64,000 nucleotides of DNA, from contig JAEVLN010000009.1 in NCBI GenBank assembly GCA_018350325.1, positions 18,072-82,071 on the forward strand, written 5' to 3'. This DNA comes from Globodera rostochiensis. Taxonomy: Eukaryota > Nematoda > Chromadorea > Rhabditida > Heteroderidae. Below are positions 37,794 through 51,541 of this stretch, piece after piece. The position numbers and the translations under genes are program-made. The notes under the pieces are model-generated. The model was not told the origin of the DNA. It ran no database searches and saw only the letters and a list, made by a program, of their open reading frames with translations. Every line of letters begins with the position of its first letter. Position 1 is the first letter of the stretch.

Positions 37794-39956
37794 ATTGCAA
37801 CAGTGTAAGTAAACGTAAAAAGGGTATTATTTTAATGAGAACATCCCAATGAAAAGGGACAAACAAAACGGCGGGGGCCTCATTATTGGATGGGATGAAT
37901 AAAAGGAAAATCAAATTAACATTAACACGTCCCTGGAGGGCAGGGAAAGGCTCGATGCCCGCGGGGGGGGGGGATTGCTGAGGAAATTACATTTTGGTCG
38001 GAAGTGGGAGATACTCTGTGGGCGAAAGAGGGGAAATAAGGCGCTTGTTGGGTTGGGTTGGTTGGGCATGGTTAGAAAATCCCCGCGCAAAGTGACAGTT
38101 ACAAGCGGAGGACGGAGGGAGCAATTACCGCTTTTAAGGGATTTTGCAGTTTTAGAAAACTTTTTTCATTTTTCTGGTAATTCTAGATCAATTACCGTTC
38201 ATCAAAGGCGATTGGAGTGGGGGGAGGGGGGAGGGGAGGGGGTCAAAGGTCTTCGATCGAATGAAATGCTGAGTGATCGTTTGCAAAATTGTTGGTGTTG
38301 GGTGGTGCGTTGTGCTTTTAAACGTACAATTTGGAGAATATTGGCTAAAATGGGGGGGGGCGATTGACTGGGGGAGAGGCTAAGTGGGCAGAAGGGAAGG
38401 AAAAGCCGCTTCTTCTCTCATTTCCCCCGTTTTTACATTGTTTTGCACAAGAGCGAGCGAATGGACAAAGATCATCGCGCAAAGTCAGCGCAAGAAAAGT
38501 GATCGACAGCCAACACAAAAACGGGGGGGGGGGGGGGGGATAACACGGCCTCTTTTTAAGTTGGGGGGGGCCTTATGGCGTCACCAAACAACAAAATCAA
38601 TTTTGATGGGTCTTAATTGATCCGATTTGAAATTAGTAAAAGATCGCAAATTTTTAAATGTTTGCAAGTTTATTTGAATTCAGATTGCTAATCTCTTAAC
38701 AAAAAACAAATTTTTAGCGTTTATCGGCACCGCCAATTTCCCCCCCCCCACTCTTTAAAAAAGAAAATCGCCATAAAATTCGCTCACGTTGCCTGCCTTA
38801 GATTTTGGGGGGAGGGGGGTACCAAAAAATCGTTTTTAGTATTTTCCGTTTTTATTGCCTTTTTGTAAAGGAATTTTTCAAAAAACGGCGGTGCCAATCT
38901 CGCAGAATAGAAAACAGATCGAATTGGAATTGGATCGGATCTTGAGCAAAGTTAATTGGGAGGCGAGAGAAGAGGATTAGGTAAAATCGGTCGGAGTTGG
39001 CGGAGGGATGGCCTCGACCTTCACCTTCCCACCGCCCCGGCCGCCCGCACACCGACAAAAGTCAAACCCTCCCCCCCCCCGCCCCCCCCCCCGGGGGTCG
39101 TCGCGTGTTTATCGACGATCGACGAGCCCTCTGCTGGCTGATAAGAAAGGAAAGGGAAGGAAAAAGAGCCAATTTTATGGGCAAAGTCAAAATGGTCGAC
39201 GGTCGGCAAACACAGCGCCGGGGGGGGGGGGGGCGGCATGTTTTTGAAACATTCGCCAAATAAATCAGAAAAGGCAGCAAATCTGTTGTTAACCATCCAA
39301 ACTTTGAGTGGTTTTATTCTTAAAGTACAAATTACCCTAAAGACATTTTGGTATGAAGCCGATTAATGAATTCATAATGAAAGGTCAGAGGGTGGGCGAC
39401 GTTTTTGAGGGTAAATGTTACATTTATTTTAACAAAAAATTCAAATTGCGCATTCACCCAGCAATTTGTCCGACGCTTCAACTGGAAATCTTTTAAACGA
39501 TTTGCTGAAATATTTACGACTCTGATCCGATCCATCATTTGTGGGAGGGGCCGACTGATCGGACGGAACTCGACAAAAGAAGCGATTGCTGCCTCTAGAA
39601 ACATCTCCCGAGGGGATGAATGTATTTAGTATGTATAAAAATTTTGGAAGCTAAAAAACGGAGGGGGAAATGCTTTCGTCGTAACTTAAATCAATCTTTA
39701 TTTTCACATTCTTTGGTGGAATCGATGTTAAGGGCCCTCTTGACACGACAAATGGGGGAATTGGGGGGGGGGCTAACGAAGAAATGGCCGCCGATGGCGG
39801 CGAGGGCGGCGGATGAGAAGTCGTCGATTTGGAAAATCAGAGGGCGCGGGAGAAATTAGGAGATGCTAATAAAAATTAATTGAACTTCGATTGGTCTTTA
39901 GTCTGAGAGAATTAATTTGGATGTAAGGAGTGGCGGGGAGGGGGGGGGAGAAAGAG
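37475..39956. other. Intergenic region upstream of SLC6, poly-G tracts
   Basis: No gene supported. Contains an uninterrupted run of 31 G at 37762-37792 and further G runs near 37964, 38523 and 39222, plus a mixed G tract near 38220. It presumably includes the SLC6 promoter next to 37474. Confidence 0.5.
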
Positions 39957-41521
39957 CGGCTTCAGAATGTCGGCCAAGGATGGACGGCTTCAGAATGTCG
40001 GCCAAGGGGATGGACGGCTTCAGAATGTCGGCCAAGGGGATGGACGGCTTCAGAATGTCGGCCAAGGGGATGGACGGCTTCAGAATGTCGGCCAAGGGGA
40101 TGGACGGCTTCAGAATGTCGGCCAAGGGGATGGACGGCTTCAGAATGTCGGCCAAGGGGATGGACGGCTTCAGAATGTCGGCCAAGGATGGACGGCTTCA
40201 GAATGTCGGCCAAGGGGATGGACGGCTTCAGAATGTCGGCCAAGGATGGACGGCTTCAGAATGTCGGCCAAGGGGATGGACGGCTTCAGAATGTCGCCAA
40301 GGATGGACGGCTTCAGAATGTCGGCCAAGGATGGACGGCTTCAGAATGTCGGCCAAGGGGATGGACGGCTTCAGAATGTCGGCCAAGGGGATGGACGGCT
40401 TCAGAATGTCGGCCAAGGGGATGGACGGCTTCAGAATGTCGCCAAGGATGGACGGCTTCAGAATGTCGGCCAAGGATGGACGGCTTCAGAATGTCGGCCA
40501 AGGGGATGGACGGCTTCAGAATGTCGGCCAAGGGGATGGACGGCTTCAGAATGTCGGCCAAGGGGATGGACGGCTTCAGAATGTCGCCAAGGATGGACGG
40601 CTTCAGAATGTCGGCCAAGGATGGACGGCTTCAGAATGTCGGCCAAGGGGATGGACGGCTTCAGAATGTCGGCCAAGGGGATGGACGGCTTCAGAATGTC
40701 GCCAAGGATGGACGGCTTCAGAATGTCGGCCAAGGATGGACGGCTTCAGAATGTCGGCCAAGGGGATGGACGGCTTCAGAATGTCGGCCAAGGATGGACG
40801 GCTTCAGAATGTCGGCCAAGGGGATGGACGGCTTCAGAATGTCGGCCAAGGATGGACGGCTTCAGAATGTCGGCCAAGGGGATGGACGGCTTCAGAATGT
40901 CGGCCAAGGGGATGGACGGCTTCAGAATGTCGGCCAAGGATGGACGGCTTCAGAATGTCGGCCAAGGGGATGGACGGCTTCAGAATGTCGGCCAAGGATG
41001 GACGGCTTCAGAATGTCGGCCAAGGATGGACGGCTTCAGAATGTCGGCCAAGGATGGACGGCTTCAGAATGTCGGCCAAGGGGATGGACGGCTTCAGAAT
41101 GTCGGCCAAGGGGATGGACGGCTTCAGAATGTCGCCAAGGATGGACGGCTTCAGAATGTCGGCCAAGGATGGACGGTTTCAGAATGTCGGCCAAGGATGG
41201 ACGGCTTCAGAATGTCGGCCAAGGGGATGGACGGCTTCAGAATGTCGGCCAAGGATGGACGGCTTCAGAATGTCGGCCAAGGGGATGGACGGCTTCAGAA
41301 TGTCGGCCAAGGATGGACGGCTTCAGAATGTCGGCCAAGGGGATGGACGGCTTCAGAATGTCGGCCAAGGGGATGGACGGCTTCAGAATGTCGGCCAAGG
41401 ATGGACGGCTTCAGAATGTCGGCCAAGGGGATGGACGGCTTCAGAATGTCGGCCAAGGATGGACGGCTTCAGAATGTCGGCCAAGGGGATGGACGGCTTC
41501 AGAATGTCGGCCAAGGATGGA
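39957..41521. repeat. 27/28/30-bp minisatellite, about 54 copies
   Basis: Unit ATGGACGGCTTCAGAATGTC followed by GGCCAAGG, with an extra GG (30 bp) or a missing G (27 bp). The three length forms are interspersed. No splice context ties it to a gene. All three plus frames remain open across the array, so the 540-residue frames are by-products of the repeat. Confidence 0.95.
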
Positions 41522-44500
41522 CCAACTCGTTGAGGGGATGGCCAAACTCCCCGTCCTCCCGCCCGCCCGCCGAAATGATTGTTTATTGACAGATGGGAAA
41601 ACATTGTGATTTTGCCATGGATGAATAAGCAAAATATTAATAAATATTTTTTGAATGAAAGCGATGTTTTGGTGATGAAATCTGCCCGCAGCAAAATGGA
41701 CGGCTTTTATTCAGTGCCAAAATGGGAACGGGGAGGGGGATAATCCTCCCTGGGCCATTATGCAAAAGGGGCAAAAGGCCAATGCGTGTTATGATTATTA
41801 AAATTTAAAATATAATTTTAGTTTCCCATTATAAAAGATTTGTTGTCTCCGTTCGGAAAGAGACAAAGAGAAAAGATGGGTCGTCAGGCGTGCGGGCATC
41901 GTCCATATCCTTCCCCCCCCCCCCCGCCCGCCCGAGGGTCATTAGGCCCATGCCCATTCCAACCCTCAGAGACAAGGCCAAGGCGGTTTCTTCAACAAAT
42001 TGTCCGGGGGGGGGGGGGACAGTTGTGCTGCTGGCGGAATCCCAAATGAAGATGAGTGGGAAGAGAGTGGAGTGACCTCTCTTGGCCCGACCAATTGGCC
42101 AAATGGCCGTCGGAGGAAGAGAGGAGGAAACGAAGGGATGAAAGGAAGAGGGAAAGAGAAGAGAACGGAAGAAAGAAGAGGAGAGGAGGAAAGGAAGTGA
42201 TGGAAGGAAGAGGGAAAAAGAAGAAAACGGAAGAATGGAAGTGGGAGGGAAAGAAAAGAGAATTGGGGGGGGGTCAATGAATAAATAAAGAGGATGATTA
42301 TGTATAGGTGGGGAGTCAATCAATTACATATTAGGCTTGCTTTTAAAATTTCTTTCACCAATTCCAATTCAATTTGTTAGTCCTTAAGAATCATTACGAA
42401 GTGTCGAATTTGTCTGCAAATTAATGATTAAAAGAACAATTTGTCGGGTTTTTTGCCCGCGAAAGGAAAGGCAATTCACCAAAAAGCAATTTGCGTGCCT
42501 TTCCCTTGAAAGGCGCAATGAAAATGTAGAAAAGCCGGTTGAATTTCTCCTCGGGCACTTCACCCTTCGGGCTTTGACCCTCCGGGGGGTAATTGGCAAA
42601 GAGTCGACGAATCGGCGGCTAAGGCGGGAGGAGGCAAATGAATTTGAATTTTGTCGGGATAATAGGGGAAGAAGGCGAGTGGGCATCCTATGCCTCCTCA
42701 CAAATGGTAAATAATCGGTCAGAGGATGAATTTCGCGGGGGCAATTTGAGGGGGGGGGGGGGGGAATTTGGGGGGGAGGGAATTTGGGGGGGGGGGAATT
42801 TGGGGGGGGGGGGGCTTTGGGACTGTTTGGGTGAGGGCAATTATGCGCCAATCATAAATAATTGTGAGGTGAGTTAATTGCCGCGAGGGGTCAATTTTAT
42901 ATTCCCGGGGTTAAATTTAGCGATATTTCTTTATTTAACTTCACAAAGTTTGGTTTTTAATTTACTCAAAAAGCATTTGTTGGGGGGGGGGGGTGTGCCT
43001 AACGTCGATAATGAAAATGCCTAATGATTTCAGAAGAAAATTGGCTTTTTGGCCCAATTACCTACAACCCAACCCTTCCAACAACAAATGAGCGCGTTGT
43101 TTTTAGCCTCTCTTTAAATGGCCAGAAAAGCCCTGCCGGCCATTTTTTGAGTTTTTCTTCTTTTTTTTTGGCAATAACTTTTTAAGTTTTTTAATCTTTT
43201 AGCTTCTGTTTGAAGCTAGCTTTAACTTTATAAATAAATTTAGTGTATATTTTCTGTTTACTTTTTGCAAAGGAATTGGACGCCCCCCATAAAAGAAACG
43301 GGTAAACGTGCAAAAATGATGGCTCCCATTTATTTGCTCGTCAATTGTTCGGTTCACACGCCCAAAGCAACAAATAACTCATTTAATGAAGAAGAAGCCA
43401 AATACACAAGACAACTCCAAAGCAATTTTCTCCGATTCGCGCAACGATTCGGGCGAAAGATTGGCGGGCGCTGGAGGGGGGGGGGGGGGGGGGGGACGGC
43501 GATGAAATGGGAGAAATGAATGTTTTGGGAGCAGAGAATAAAAGGACGACAATGGATGGGGAAGTTCTGTTTATGAATGCATGTAATTTGTGTGGGTCAA
43601 TGCGAATTTTGGATGAAATGGAATTGGAGTTGGTCGCGGGTGGAGAAGGCTTCCGCGCATTGTCAACGAATTGGGGGGGGGGGGGGGGCATAAAGCATCG
43701 AACAATGAGAAGGGCGAACCGGGGGGGGGGGGGAGTGACCCTCCGCTACGATCAGACATTGCAAGAGCCGAGGTACGCTATTCTTTAGTGCGAGAGGGGG
43801 GGGGGGCTAGGCTTCGGACGGACGGGTACCCGATTCGGGCGGGCGCCCGGTGGACAAATACGCCACCCGGCGGGCTAAAGCACAAAATCGTTTTAAAATT
43901 TGCATAGCGGCGCATCTCTTCTGTTTTGCTTATGTGGATTTGGTTGAATCCCTCACGGCCACGACTTTGAGAGATTCGAATCATTAAATATATTGAAACA
44001 AAATCGAAACCAAAACGAAGTTTCGTGCATCGCTGGACAGAACGAATCCGTTGGTCTGTCTATTTTTGGTCTTCGCTTAACGATTCAACAATTGAAGGAC
44101 ATTATAATTAGGTGAATTTCAGACGATGCTTCTTTCTTCTATTATTGCGGTCGATGAATATTAATTAATTATTTATAATAAGCGATTGTCAATAAGCAAT
44201 GATGGCAATAAAATTAAGCCTACGAAATTGAAATAATTAATGTCCCCCGAGGGCATGCCGAAGAGGAGAAGGGCAATGCGGCTAATGCAAAGAATGAGTC
44301 CGTTCGTCCACCGCTTCGATACATCCTTTAAATACCTTACAAGAATTTATAAAAATTTTAATTTGAGCAAAAATTAAATTTTTGGCCTCACCGGCCTATT
44401 CAAAAAAATAAATTTTGCCGTATTGTGAAAGCAAAATGCGATTTCCTTTTTACATTTGCCCCCCCCAACGTAAAGTAACATTTGCAACCGATCCGATTCG

Positions 44501-45987
44501 GTCCTTCCATACAGAAACGATCAAAATCCCTCGAATCGGTCGGATTGGACGGGTTTATCTGTTCACTAATCTCGCCCCCCCCCCAACTGATCTATGTATT
44601 AGTATTTCTATTCCCGCACACGCCGCAAATTTTGGCAGATCGATCGATTTTATTGGCGTCTTTTTTTACTTTAATTTAGTCTCCTCCAATAAATTAAGCG
44701 TATTTTCCACCGAAACAATTTTAAACAATGAAAGAGAAAGGGCCCCAAGCAAAACAAAAAAGCGTAAAAAATGACAAAAATTCCCTTTTTCTGTTTGCGG
44801 TCATTTGTTGCCCTGGGCTAATTTGTGTTATCCGCCGCATATTATTTATTATTCCCTGTCAATTTCTTCTCCCATTTTGGTGTTTGGAGTGATCGATCAT
44901 TTCCAATCAATTAGTACTTTCAGAGATTATGCAAATTATATCATTAAACAAACATTCAGAGCATAAACGGCGACGGGAGGGACGCTCCCCCTTTTCCAAT
45001 TTAAACCCCCGACAATCGCCGTCCATTCGCCATTCCGTGCCTCCCCCCCCCCCAATTCTCTCCCAATTCTGCCCATGCTGCAAGTAGCTGCTGCATTCCC
45101 TCCCATTTCTTTCTTTTCTTTTCGAGAATGGTCATCCATCGGTCATATAAATACATACGAAGCGCCTTGGGGGGGGGGGGGACGAGACTGACTATGGGGG
45201 CTAAGAAGCCCATAGCGAAGAGAGTGAATGTTGTTGAGTGTTTGCGTGTCTCTTTCCGCCACTTCACACTGTCCGTCGTTTGTCTGCTTCTTAGCCTCAG
45301 CACTCTCTCGTCCCGTCTAGTCGCCTTCGCCCTCGGGGGACCGATGGATTGGGGGGGGGGGGGATGGATATTCTTTTGCCCCCCGGGGTTCTGTCACCGC
45401 TTACCTCTTTCAACAAACCATTCGATAATACAAACAAACATCCGCCGAATGTGCAAATGATGGCCGGCGTTCCTTCATTTGTCAGTGCAAAACGAATACG
45501 ACACAAATAAAATTAAAATTTGCCCAGCCCTTACCATCTTTTAAGCAGAGTTGGTTGAGCTAATCCCGAAATCGGAAAGAATCCCGGCTTTTCCGCTCTA
45601 TAAATTCCCGATTTTTGAAAAATTGTAACCCCGGCCCCGGTTCTTCCAAAAGTCCTCTCTCAACTTTACTTTTAAGCAACCTAATTTTAGTGAGGACCAA
45701 CAAAACCAGGCAAATTCCATTCCGCGAAAGCATTGTTCTTCTTTCTGCTGATTTTCGAGAGAATCAATTATCGAAATTTAATCCATTTTCAGAGATTTAA
45801 TGGGCCCCGCCAATGTCGATTGGTTAAACGTTTTTATATTTATATAGCTGCGGCCATTTGTGTTTTCGCCCGTCGTCATATTGTATTATTTACAATTTCG
45901 GAGCCAAAGTACTGTAAATGCCAAAATTATTACTGTAATTTGCTGATGTTTCTACCAGCAGCTCTTTTTTTGTTTTGCCAAGCGAAG
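41522..45987. other. Large gene-poor region with poly-G runs
   Basis: No conserved coding motif on either strand. G runs at about 42010, 42750-42765, 42790, 42815, 42980, 43476-43495 (20), 43673-43689, 43721-43731, 43796-43806 and 45169-45181. Open frames are mainly Gly- or Pro-rich readings of these tracts. The last part should hold the syndecan promoter. Confidence 0.5.
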
Positions 45988-47256
45988 ATGCGAAAGAGTC
46001 TTTCATCAAATTTCCACCCCGCCGGAGGCGTCCGTTTGCCTATGCTAATTGTTATGGCAATAATTCTCATTGTACGAAAGAAAAAATTTGCACAAATAAA
46101 TTAATTGTCAAAATTAGTCCGAAAGATTGTCGGCGGCTGGTCCCACCGAGTTCAATTCGGACGCGGGACGAAATGAAATTGTGCAAAAGCGACCGTCCGA
46201 AGGGCACGCCAAAAACAGTCCGGTAAATAATTTGAACTTCAAAAGGGTGCCGCCATTTAAGTCATTATGAATTTAGACGAAAAGCGCCTCCTCCGTGGAC
46301 CCTCCCAATTGGGAAGGGTCGGGCGCAAATCCGGATGACGAAGATGGAGACGTGGACGAAGAGGGGTCCGGAGGTTGGAAAAGATGGGAAACGATTTGAA
46401 TTGCTCAATCCAGCAGATGAACCGCCTGCAGAAGGCTCGGGCAGTCCGCCAGACGAATTCGAACGCCGGAAGCAAAACGAAGCGATCACTGATCCGGTAA
46501 GCATCGGTCAGATCATAAATAAGCAACACAACACTTTAAAATCATATTTATGATTCCAAATTAAACAAAAAAACAAATTCAGCGGTTGCCTGCACAATTT
46601 GGGGCCAACGGCAAACAACAGTATGCAAACACTACGACCACCGTAACCGATTTACAAAGTTTTGTTTCGTCTTCTGTCCCCTCCACAACACGTGCCGTCC
46701 CAACAGCCACCACAACAACAACAACGGTTATGTTGGCCACAACGTTGAGGCCCCCGTTGATGAAGCCGCTAACAGAGGCGCCAACAACAACGGCACTTTC
46801 GAACTCATTACCAAGGACGGCACCAACAACGACTTTGCCGAGAATGGTCAAACCGATCCACGAGGGAAAATGGCCTCCCTCGAGGAGCACTTCGCCCCCT
46901 TTCGCGCCCACTCGGACCTCTAAAAGACCTTTTTTCATCGCGGACGACCCTTCCGGAACGTTGGAACAGCTTCGGCCCGGCATTTTTGCCTGTTTGTTTT
47001 TCAATTTTTTGTCGAAAATGTTCATAACTCTTTAGTCATGGTTGGCGGAGTTGTCGTCGGACTGCTGCTGTTGATCCTGATCATTTCCTATTTGGTGTAT
47101 CGGCTGAAAAAGAGAGATGTAAGTAATGTGTGAAGAAGCTTAACCAAATTGAATGAAAACTTCCAGGAGGGCACTTACATCTGCGAAGAGCCGCACCAAC
47201 AGGCGCACTATCCCTACGCCTACCAAAAAGCGTCGATTAGGGAATTTTATGCCTAA
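45988..47256 (+). CDS. sdn-1: Syndecan, transmembrane heparan-sulfate proteoglycan core protein
   Basis: Cell-surface proteoglycan core acting in guidance and signalling. Exons: 46277-46373, 46414-46496, 46583-46991, 47036-47118 and 47167-47256, all in phase. Exon 45988-46071 (or from the ATG at 46042) is the likely start and supplies a hydrophobic signal segment MLIVMAIILI. The ectodomain has three acidic Ser-Gly sites for glycosaminoglycan (WEGSGA, DEEGSGAD, AEGSGSPPDE). A long Thr/Pro-rich mucin-like stretch follows. Next are one membrane span (GGVVVGLLLLILIISYLVY) and the short syndecan tail: RLKKRDEGTY (C1), a variable part, then YQKASIREFYA, the C2 end with the PDZ-binding EFYA. The tail is diagnostic. 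The first exon is less certain than the rest. Confidence 0.92.
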
Positions 47257-48580
47257 ATTACGCCTAAATGATCGGATCAGGTTCAAAGTCCTTAAACATT
47301 TGCCTAACACTTCATTCAATCTCATTTAAAGTGCATTTGCGTTACCTCTTTCACTCACTGAACAAATCCCATAATTGTGCCAAAATGCACCTTTTAACCT
47401 TTCTTTAAGAGTCGTCAATGACAAAAAAGAATTTAAAAAAGAGAAGGTACTAATTAAATGCCGTTTGGGTCAATTTTTCTTTTTTCTCATCAAAAACTTT
47501 TTTGTGATTTGATTTTTGCACATTTTCATTCGAATTCGGGGGTCAGAAATTGGTTTAAACTGTTGTCAGTTTGGTTTCTGTGTTATCAAAACCGGATTTA
47601 ATTAAAAATGACCCAAAGGGACAAACCGCGCATTAGTACCAAAGGTAATTTAAATTTTAAAACTATTTTTCGTTAATTGTCTCGTCATTAAACCATTGCC
47701 CTGCCCAAAAATGTTATTTCGCTTCACAAAGAAATCGATCAGATTTATTGTTTCTCAATAATTTACCTTTTTCATTATTTTTAACAGAAGCGGCCATACA
47801 AAAAAAAAGGCTAATTTCTATTCGTTTTACGTTTTTGTATCTATTTGGCTGTGCTAACAATAATAAAAAAAACGCCAAATCGAATGAATTCAAAATTTAA
47901 CGAAAAAGCCTAAATGCCCACACTTTTCTTCAAATTCGCTTAATGCTTTATCTAAAAAACAATGGAATTTACACTCCGGTATTGGGGAAAACAACTGCAG
48001 ATAACGAACAGTTTCGACAGTAAACATGCTTTTTTTAAATAATCGAATTACGGTACTTGATTTTATGAGTTAGCAAATATACTGTAACAAATAAAAGCGA
48101 TTAATTAATGCGAAAAACCAACAAATTTATTAGCTTTGAGCGATGTGCCCCCGTAAGCGCTTTCCCCTCACCAGCAGTTTGGATGCGTTCTCCACAAATC
48201 TCCAATGACTCCAAATTGTTTTGGGTTCGTCACGTCCCCGTGCCCTTTGGCCTTTAGAAAGTCTCAAAGTAATCGGACGAAGCGGATTTGGAAGAACGGG
48301 GATGAAAATGCACCCCTAAAGATGGCCTCATGATTATGTTGATTTACTGTTTCAGGCACTTATTTATTGGCATCCCTGGGGCCCAAACGTCCGGGGCACA
48401 AACGTCCAGGGCTCAAACGGCGGGGCTCAAAAGACCCCCTCTTGTATTTTTGGGTTTATCGCATTTTTCTAAACTTTTTGATCGGCCAAATTTTTTCTCC
48501 CGAAAATCCCAGGCCCGCGGCGCAGTTCGACTCTATTAAAAACCACAAAATACGAATGTAAATGCCTTTTTAGAAGAATA
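47257..48580. other. Intergenic region, AT-rich
   Basis: Contains the syndecan 3' flank and the upstream region of the helicase-like gene. Nothing specific recognised. A TTTTTAG site about 8 nt before the ATG at 48581 may be a trans-splice acceptor. Confidence 0.5.
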
Positions 48581-51541
48581 ATGATGATTTTCGCTTCTTC
48601 AAAGAAATTAGCTCGCCAACTCCTCACCCAAACAGCGCCCCTTTTTGCCACAACTTCCACGAGAAAAAAGTTTGTATCGTAAGAATCGCCGATCAGAAAA
48701 GAAAACTTGGTAATAATTCTTAAGTTTATACCCCTCCCCTTTTTTTAAAAAATAAAATAATTTTTTTCAAAGTTTGATAAAAAGATGTTTCCATTTCGAA
48801 CAATTTCGGACCCGAACTTTTTTATCAACTATGAAAAAAAATTGGAGTGTATAAACTTAAGTATTACCAAAAACTTTTCTGTTGTTTTTTGAGAATTCTG
48901 AGAGGCATTTTTAACATCTCATTTTTAGTTTTGATTGGTATGGTGACTTTAGTGCGCCGGCTCCATACATTGTTTCCTTTCGAGACCACGAGGTACGCAC
49001 TGGAAATTGTAATAACTGAAGAACAAATTACGAATAGGGGGGGGGGGGTAATATAAATTTTTTGGGGTTTATAAATGTGGAGGGGCGGGGGCATTAATCC
49101 CCCACTGGCTCCACGTCCCTCCTGAATGTTTTTAGATGCTCGACCGCAGCCAACGAAGTGCATTTTTAGCAGTTCTCGACTTGGACAAACCCATGGTTAC
49201 TGTGCAGGGGTCGCCGGGCAGCGGCAAAACGATGTTGGTGGCGGAATTTGCCCACAAAATGAATTCGGAGGTTTGTTCCTTTCCCCCCCCCCCCTCTCTC
49301 ATCCAATTCATTTAATTCTATTTTAGAGGGATCGTCGACTGCTTATTGTCTGTGGTTCACAGGAGATAATGTACAGCACAATCAGTCGCTACATCCGAAG
49401 GACCAAATGCTTTGATCATTTGGTTCATCTTCAGCCTTTTGATGAGAAAGCTGCCCTCAGAATTGCACCCGACAGTCGCCGTGTTGACTGTTTGCATCAC
49501 TCAACAGTACGGGAGGCATTGGCGAGACGGAGTTTGTTGCAACTGATCAAACAGAAAACGGAGGGCACCGGTGAACGAATTACGATAGCCGACGTGTTGC
49601 AGAGTCAGTCGACACGGGATCAGACACGGGTTAGCGCCATCAATTTTTAAATTGTTAATTTTGGGGTAATATTGTACTATAGTTGAGTTCTAGGGGTATT
49701 AGGGGGGGTGTAGAATAAAATTTGACCTCTGTTTTGACCATTTTCGAACCCAGAACCCGACGAACAATTCAGGAAAATTCTAAATTTTCCAAAATCATTC
49801 AAAAAACAAATCACCGATTTAAGTATTTATGTTTTCGTTGTAATTTTGTGCTTCCCGAATACCTCTAGAAACACTTTTTTATCGACTTTGAAAAATCAAA
49901 AAAAAAAATTTAAGAAAAAGTTTGTAAACCACTTTTTCGTTTTAAAAAACTGGTTCAATGTTTTTTAGCAAATTTGTTAAAAATTGTTTCTAGATTTCAT
50001 AAAATTCCACACTTTTGAGCTCGTATTTGCGACTCCCATGGACGCTTTTGCACTGCTAGAACAAACGTCCACCGGTCAGCAGGAAAATGCTTGTCCACTG
50101 TTTGACGCCGTTGTGCTGGAAGATGTTGGTGCATTGAAAGGGTCTGAAGGCTGGCGAAAGTTTCTTCAATTGGTCTGTATTTCCATCCATTTGCCCATTT
50201 TTATGAAAATTTCATCAAAATTTAATTTATTAGGCGCCCCTTCTGCGCGTGTTTGGGGATTATAGCCATTCGATTTGCTCTTTCCCCTCTGAAAAGGCCG
50301 ATGCGGAAGAGAATTTTCAGTGTTCTCTTATGCAACAGATTAAAGTCGACTCCGAAGCAGAAGATGTTTGATTTTATTGAATTTTCTTTTGGCGATAAAC
50401 TCAAAATTTGGACAAATTCTTTCAAAATTTGTTCGCTGTGTTTTCTTTCAGCCGACTCATTTCGTCCTCGTATCGCAATATCGGGCCAATATGAACGTCC
50501 AACTTTGGCCGGCCCGCGTCTTTTATACGTCGTGGAAGGACGCGAGCCTTGCGAGGCCAAATATGCCCTCTCAACACGAAATTCGTCTCGACCATTTGAT
50601 GAATCGATTGGTGTTGGAGACGGATTCGGTGTACACCGACTCTTTAACGTTCGTGGACACCGACGCACTCGAGGGGCCATGGAATGCGAAGATGTTCCAG
50701 GTAAGGCAAATCCACGAAAATTGGAACAAACAAAAGTGTCTCATCTTTAATCAGTTAAGAATTTTTTATTTAATTTTACTCAAATTTTGGCCCACCCAAA
50801 TGGTCGGTTGTACGGACGGTTCTTCTGCCGCCGCCCCATTGGTCAATTGGGGCGAGGCCCTTTTGGCGGTTGCTCACATCAATTTGCTGCTTGACCATGG
50901 CATTTTTCCTTCTCAACTTGCCTGCTTTACGCTCAGCTCGGCACACGGAGAGGCTATCCGACGCATTTTATGTGAGTTTTCAAGACATTTTTGTTGTCAA
51001 AAATTGGATCCAAATCAATTCGCTTAGAGTTTGGGTCGTCCGTCGTTTATTTTGATTTTTTGTATTGAATAGGCGTTCGTTTTTGTCGCTGTTGTTCTGC
51101 CGTTTGTTCTGTTTTTCTTTATCCCGTTCTTTTGTAGTTAATCTGAACCAGCCGCTGTCGACCCATCCCCATACGGAGCAGGTTGAGATTGGTCGTGTCG
51201 AGCAGTACTTGGGCCGTGCCTTCGAGTCAGTGCTCAAATCGTTCATATCCGACGCCGCTTTCAACACCTATTTCGGATCGCAGCGGGCGTTGCAATATCT
51301 TTCCACAGAGATTATATCCGCCAACCGTCAGTTCTTTCTGATCGGTTCTCTGCAACGGTTTCGTAATCTGAGGACGAAGGAATCGCACGAATTCGTCTCG
51401 CTTCTTGCCCAACGCGGCTCAATCATCACTCCGTCTGAACTTTTCCCGTTGGAAAGGGGTCAATTTGAACACATCGTCAGAGAGGCCGAAAGCTTTCGGG
51501 GTTCAGCAACGGAAGGTGAATGTGCAACGGTTGAGGAATGA
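48581..51541 (+). CDS. Degenerate superfamily-1 (UPF1/DNA2-like) helicase, possible mitochondrial targeting
   Basis: Nine exons: 48581-48678, 48929-48992, 49136-49270, 49327-49603, 49994-50172, 50234-50365, 50452-50700, 50755-50971 and 51138-51541, giving 584 aa with all phases closed. Residues 1-32 carry Lys/Arg, Ser/Thr and no acidic residue (MMIFASSKKLARQLL), like a mitochondrial presequence. Then a Q-motif-like LDRSQRSAFLAVL, an intact Walker A (VTVQGSPGSGKT), a motif II-like FDAVVLEDVGAL, a motif III-like LLRVFGDYSHS, a motif IV-like LVSQYRANM ... ARVFY, a motif V-like VEIGRVEQYLGRAFESVLKS and a motif VI-like YLSTEIISANRQFFLIGS. Motif II reads Glu-Asp for Asp-Glu, and motif VI lacks the TRAK arginine, so catalysis is doubtful. 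The start follows TTTTTAG. Substrate unknown. The end is uncertain: another frame stays open to 51743. Confidence 0.72.

Noticed and set aside
39917..41609. Three overlapping frames of about 540-560 residues
   Set aside because: They are three phases of one stop-free minisatellite, with no domain and no splice or start context.
42384..42851. 155-residue Pro-rich minus-strand frame
   Set aside because: Its N-terminal half is the translation of poly-G tracts and the rest shows no domain.
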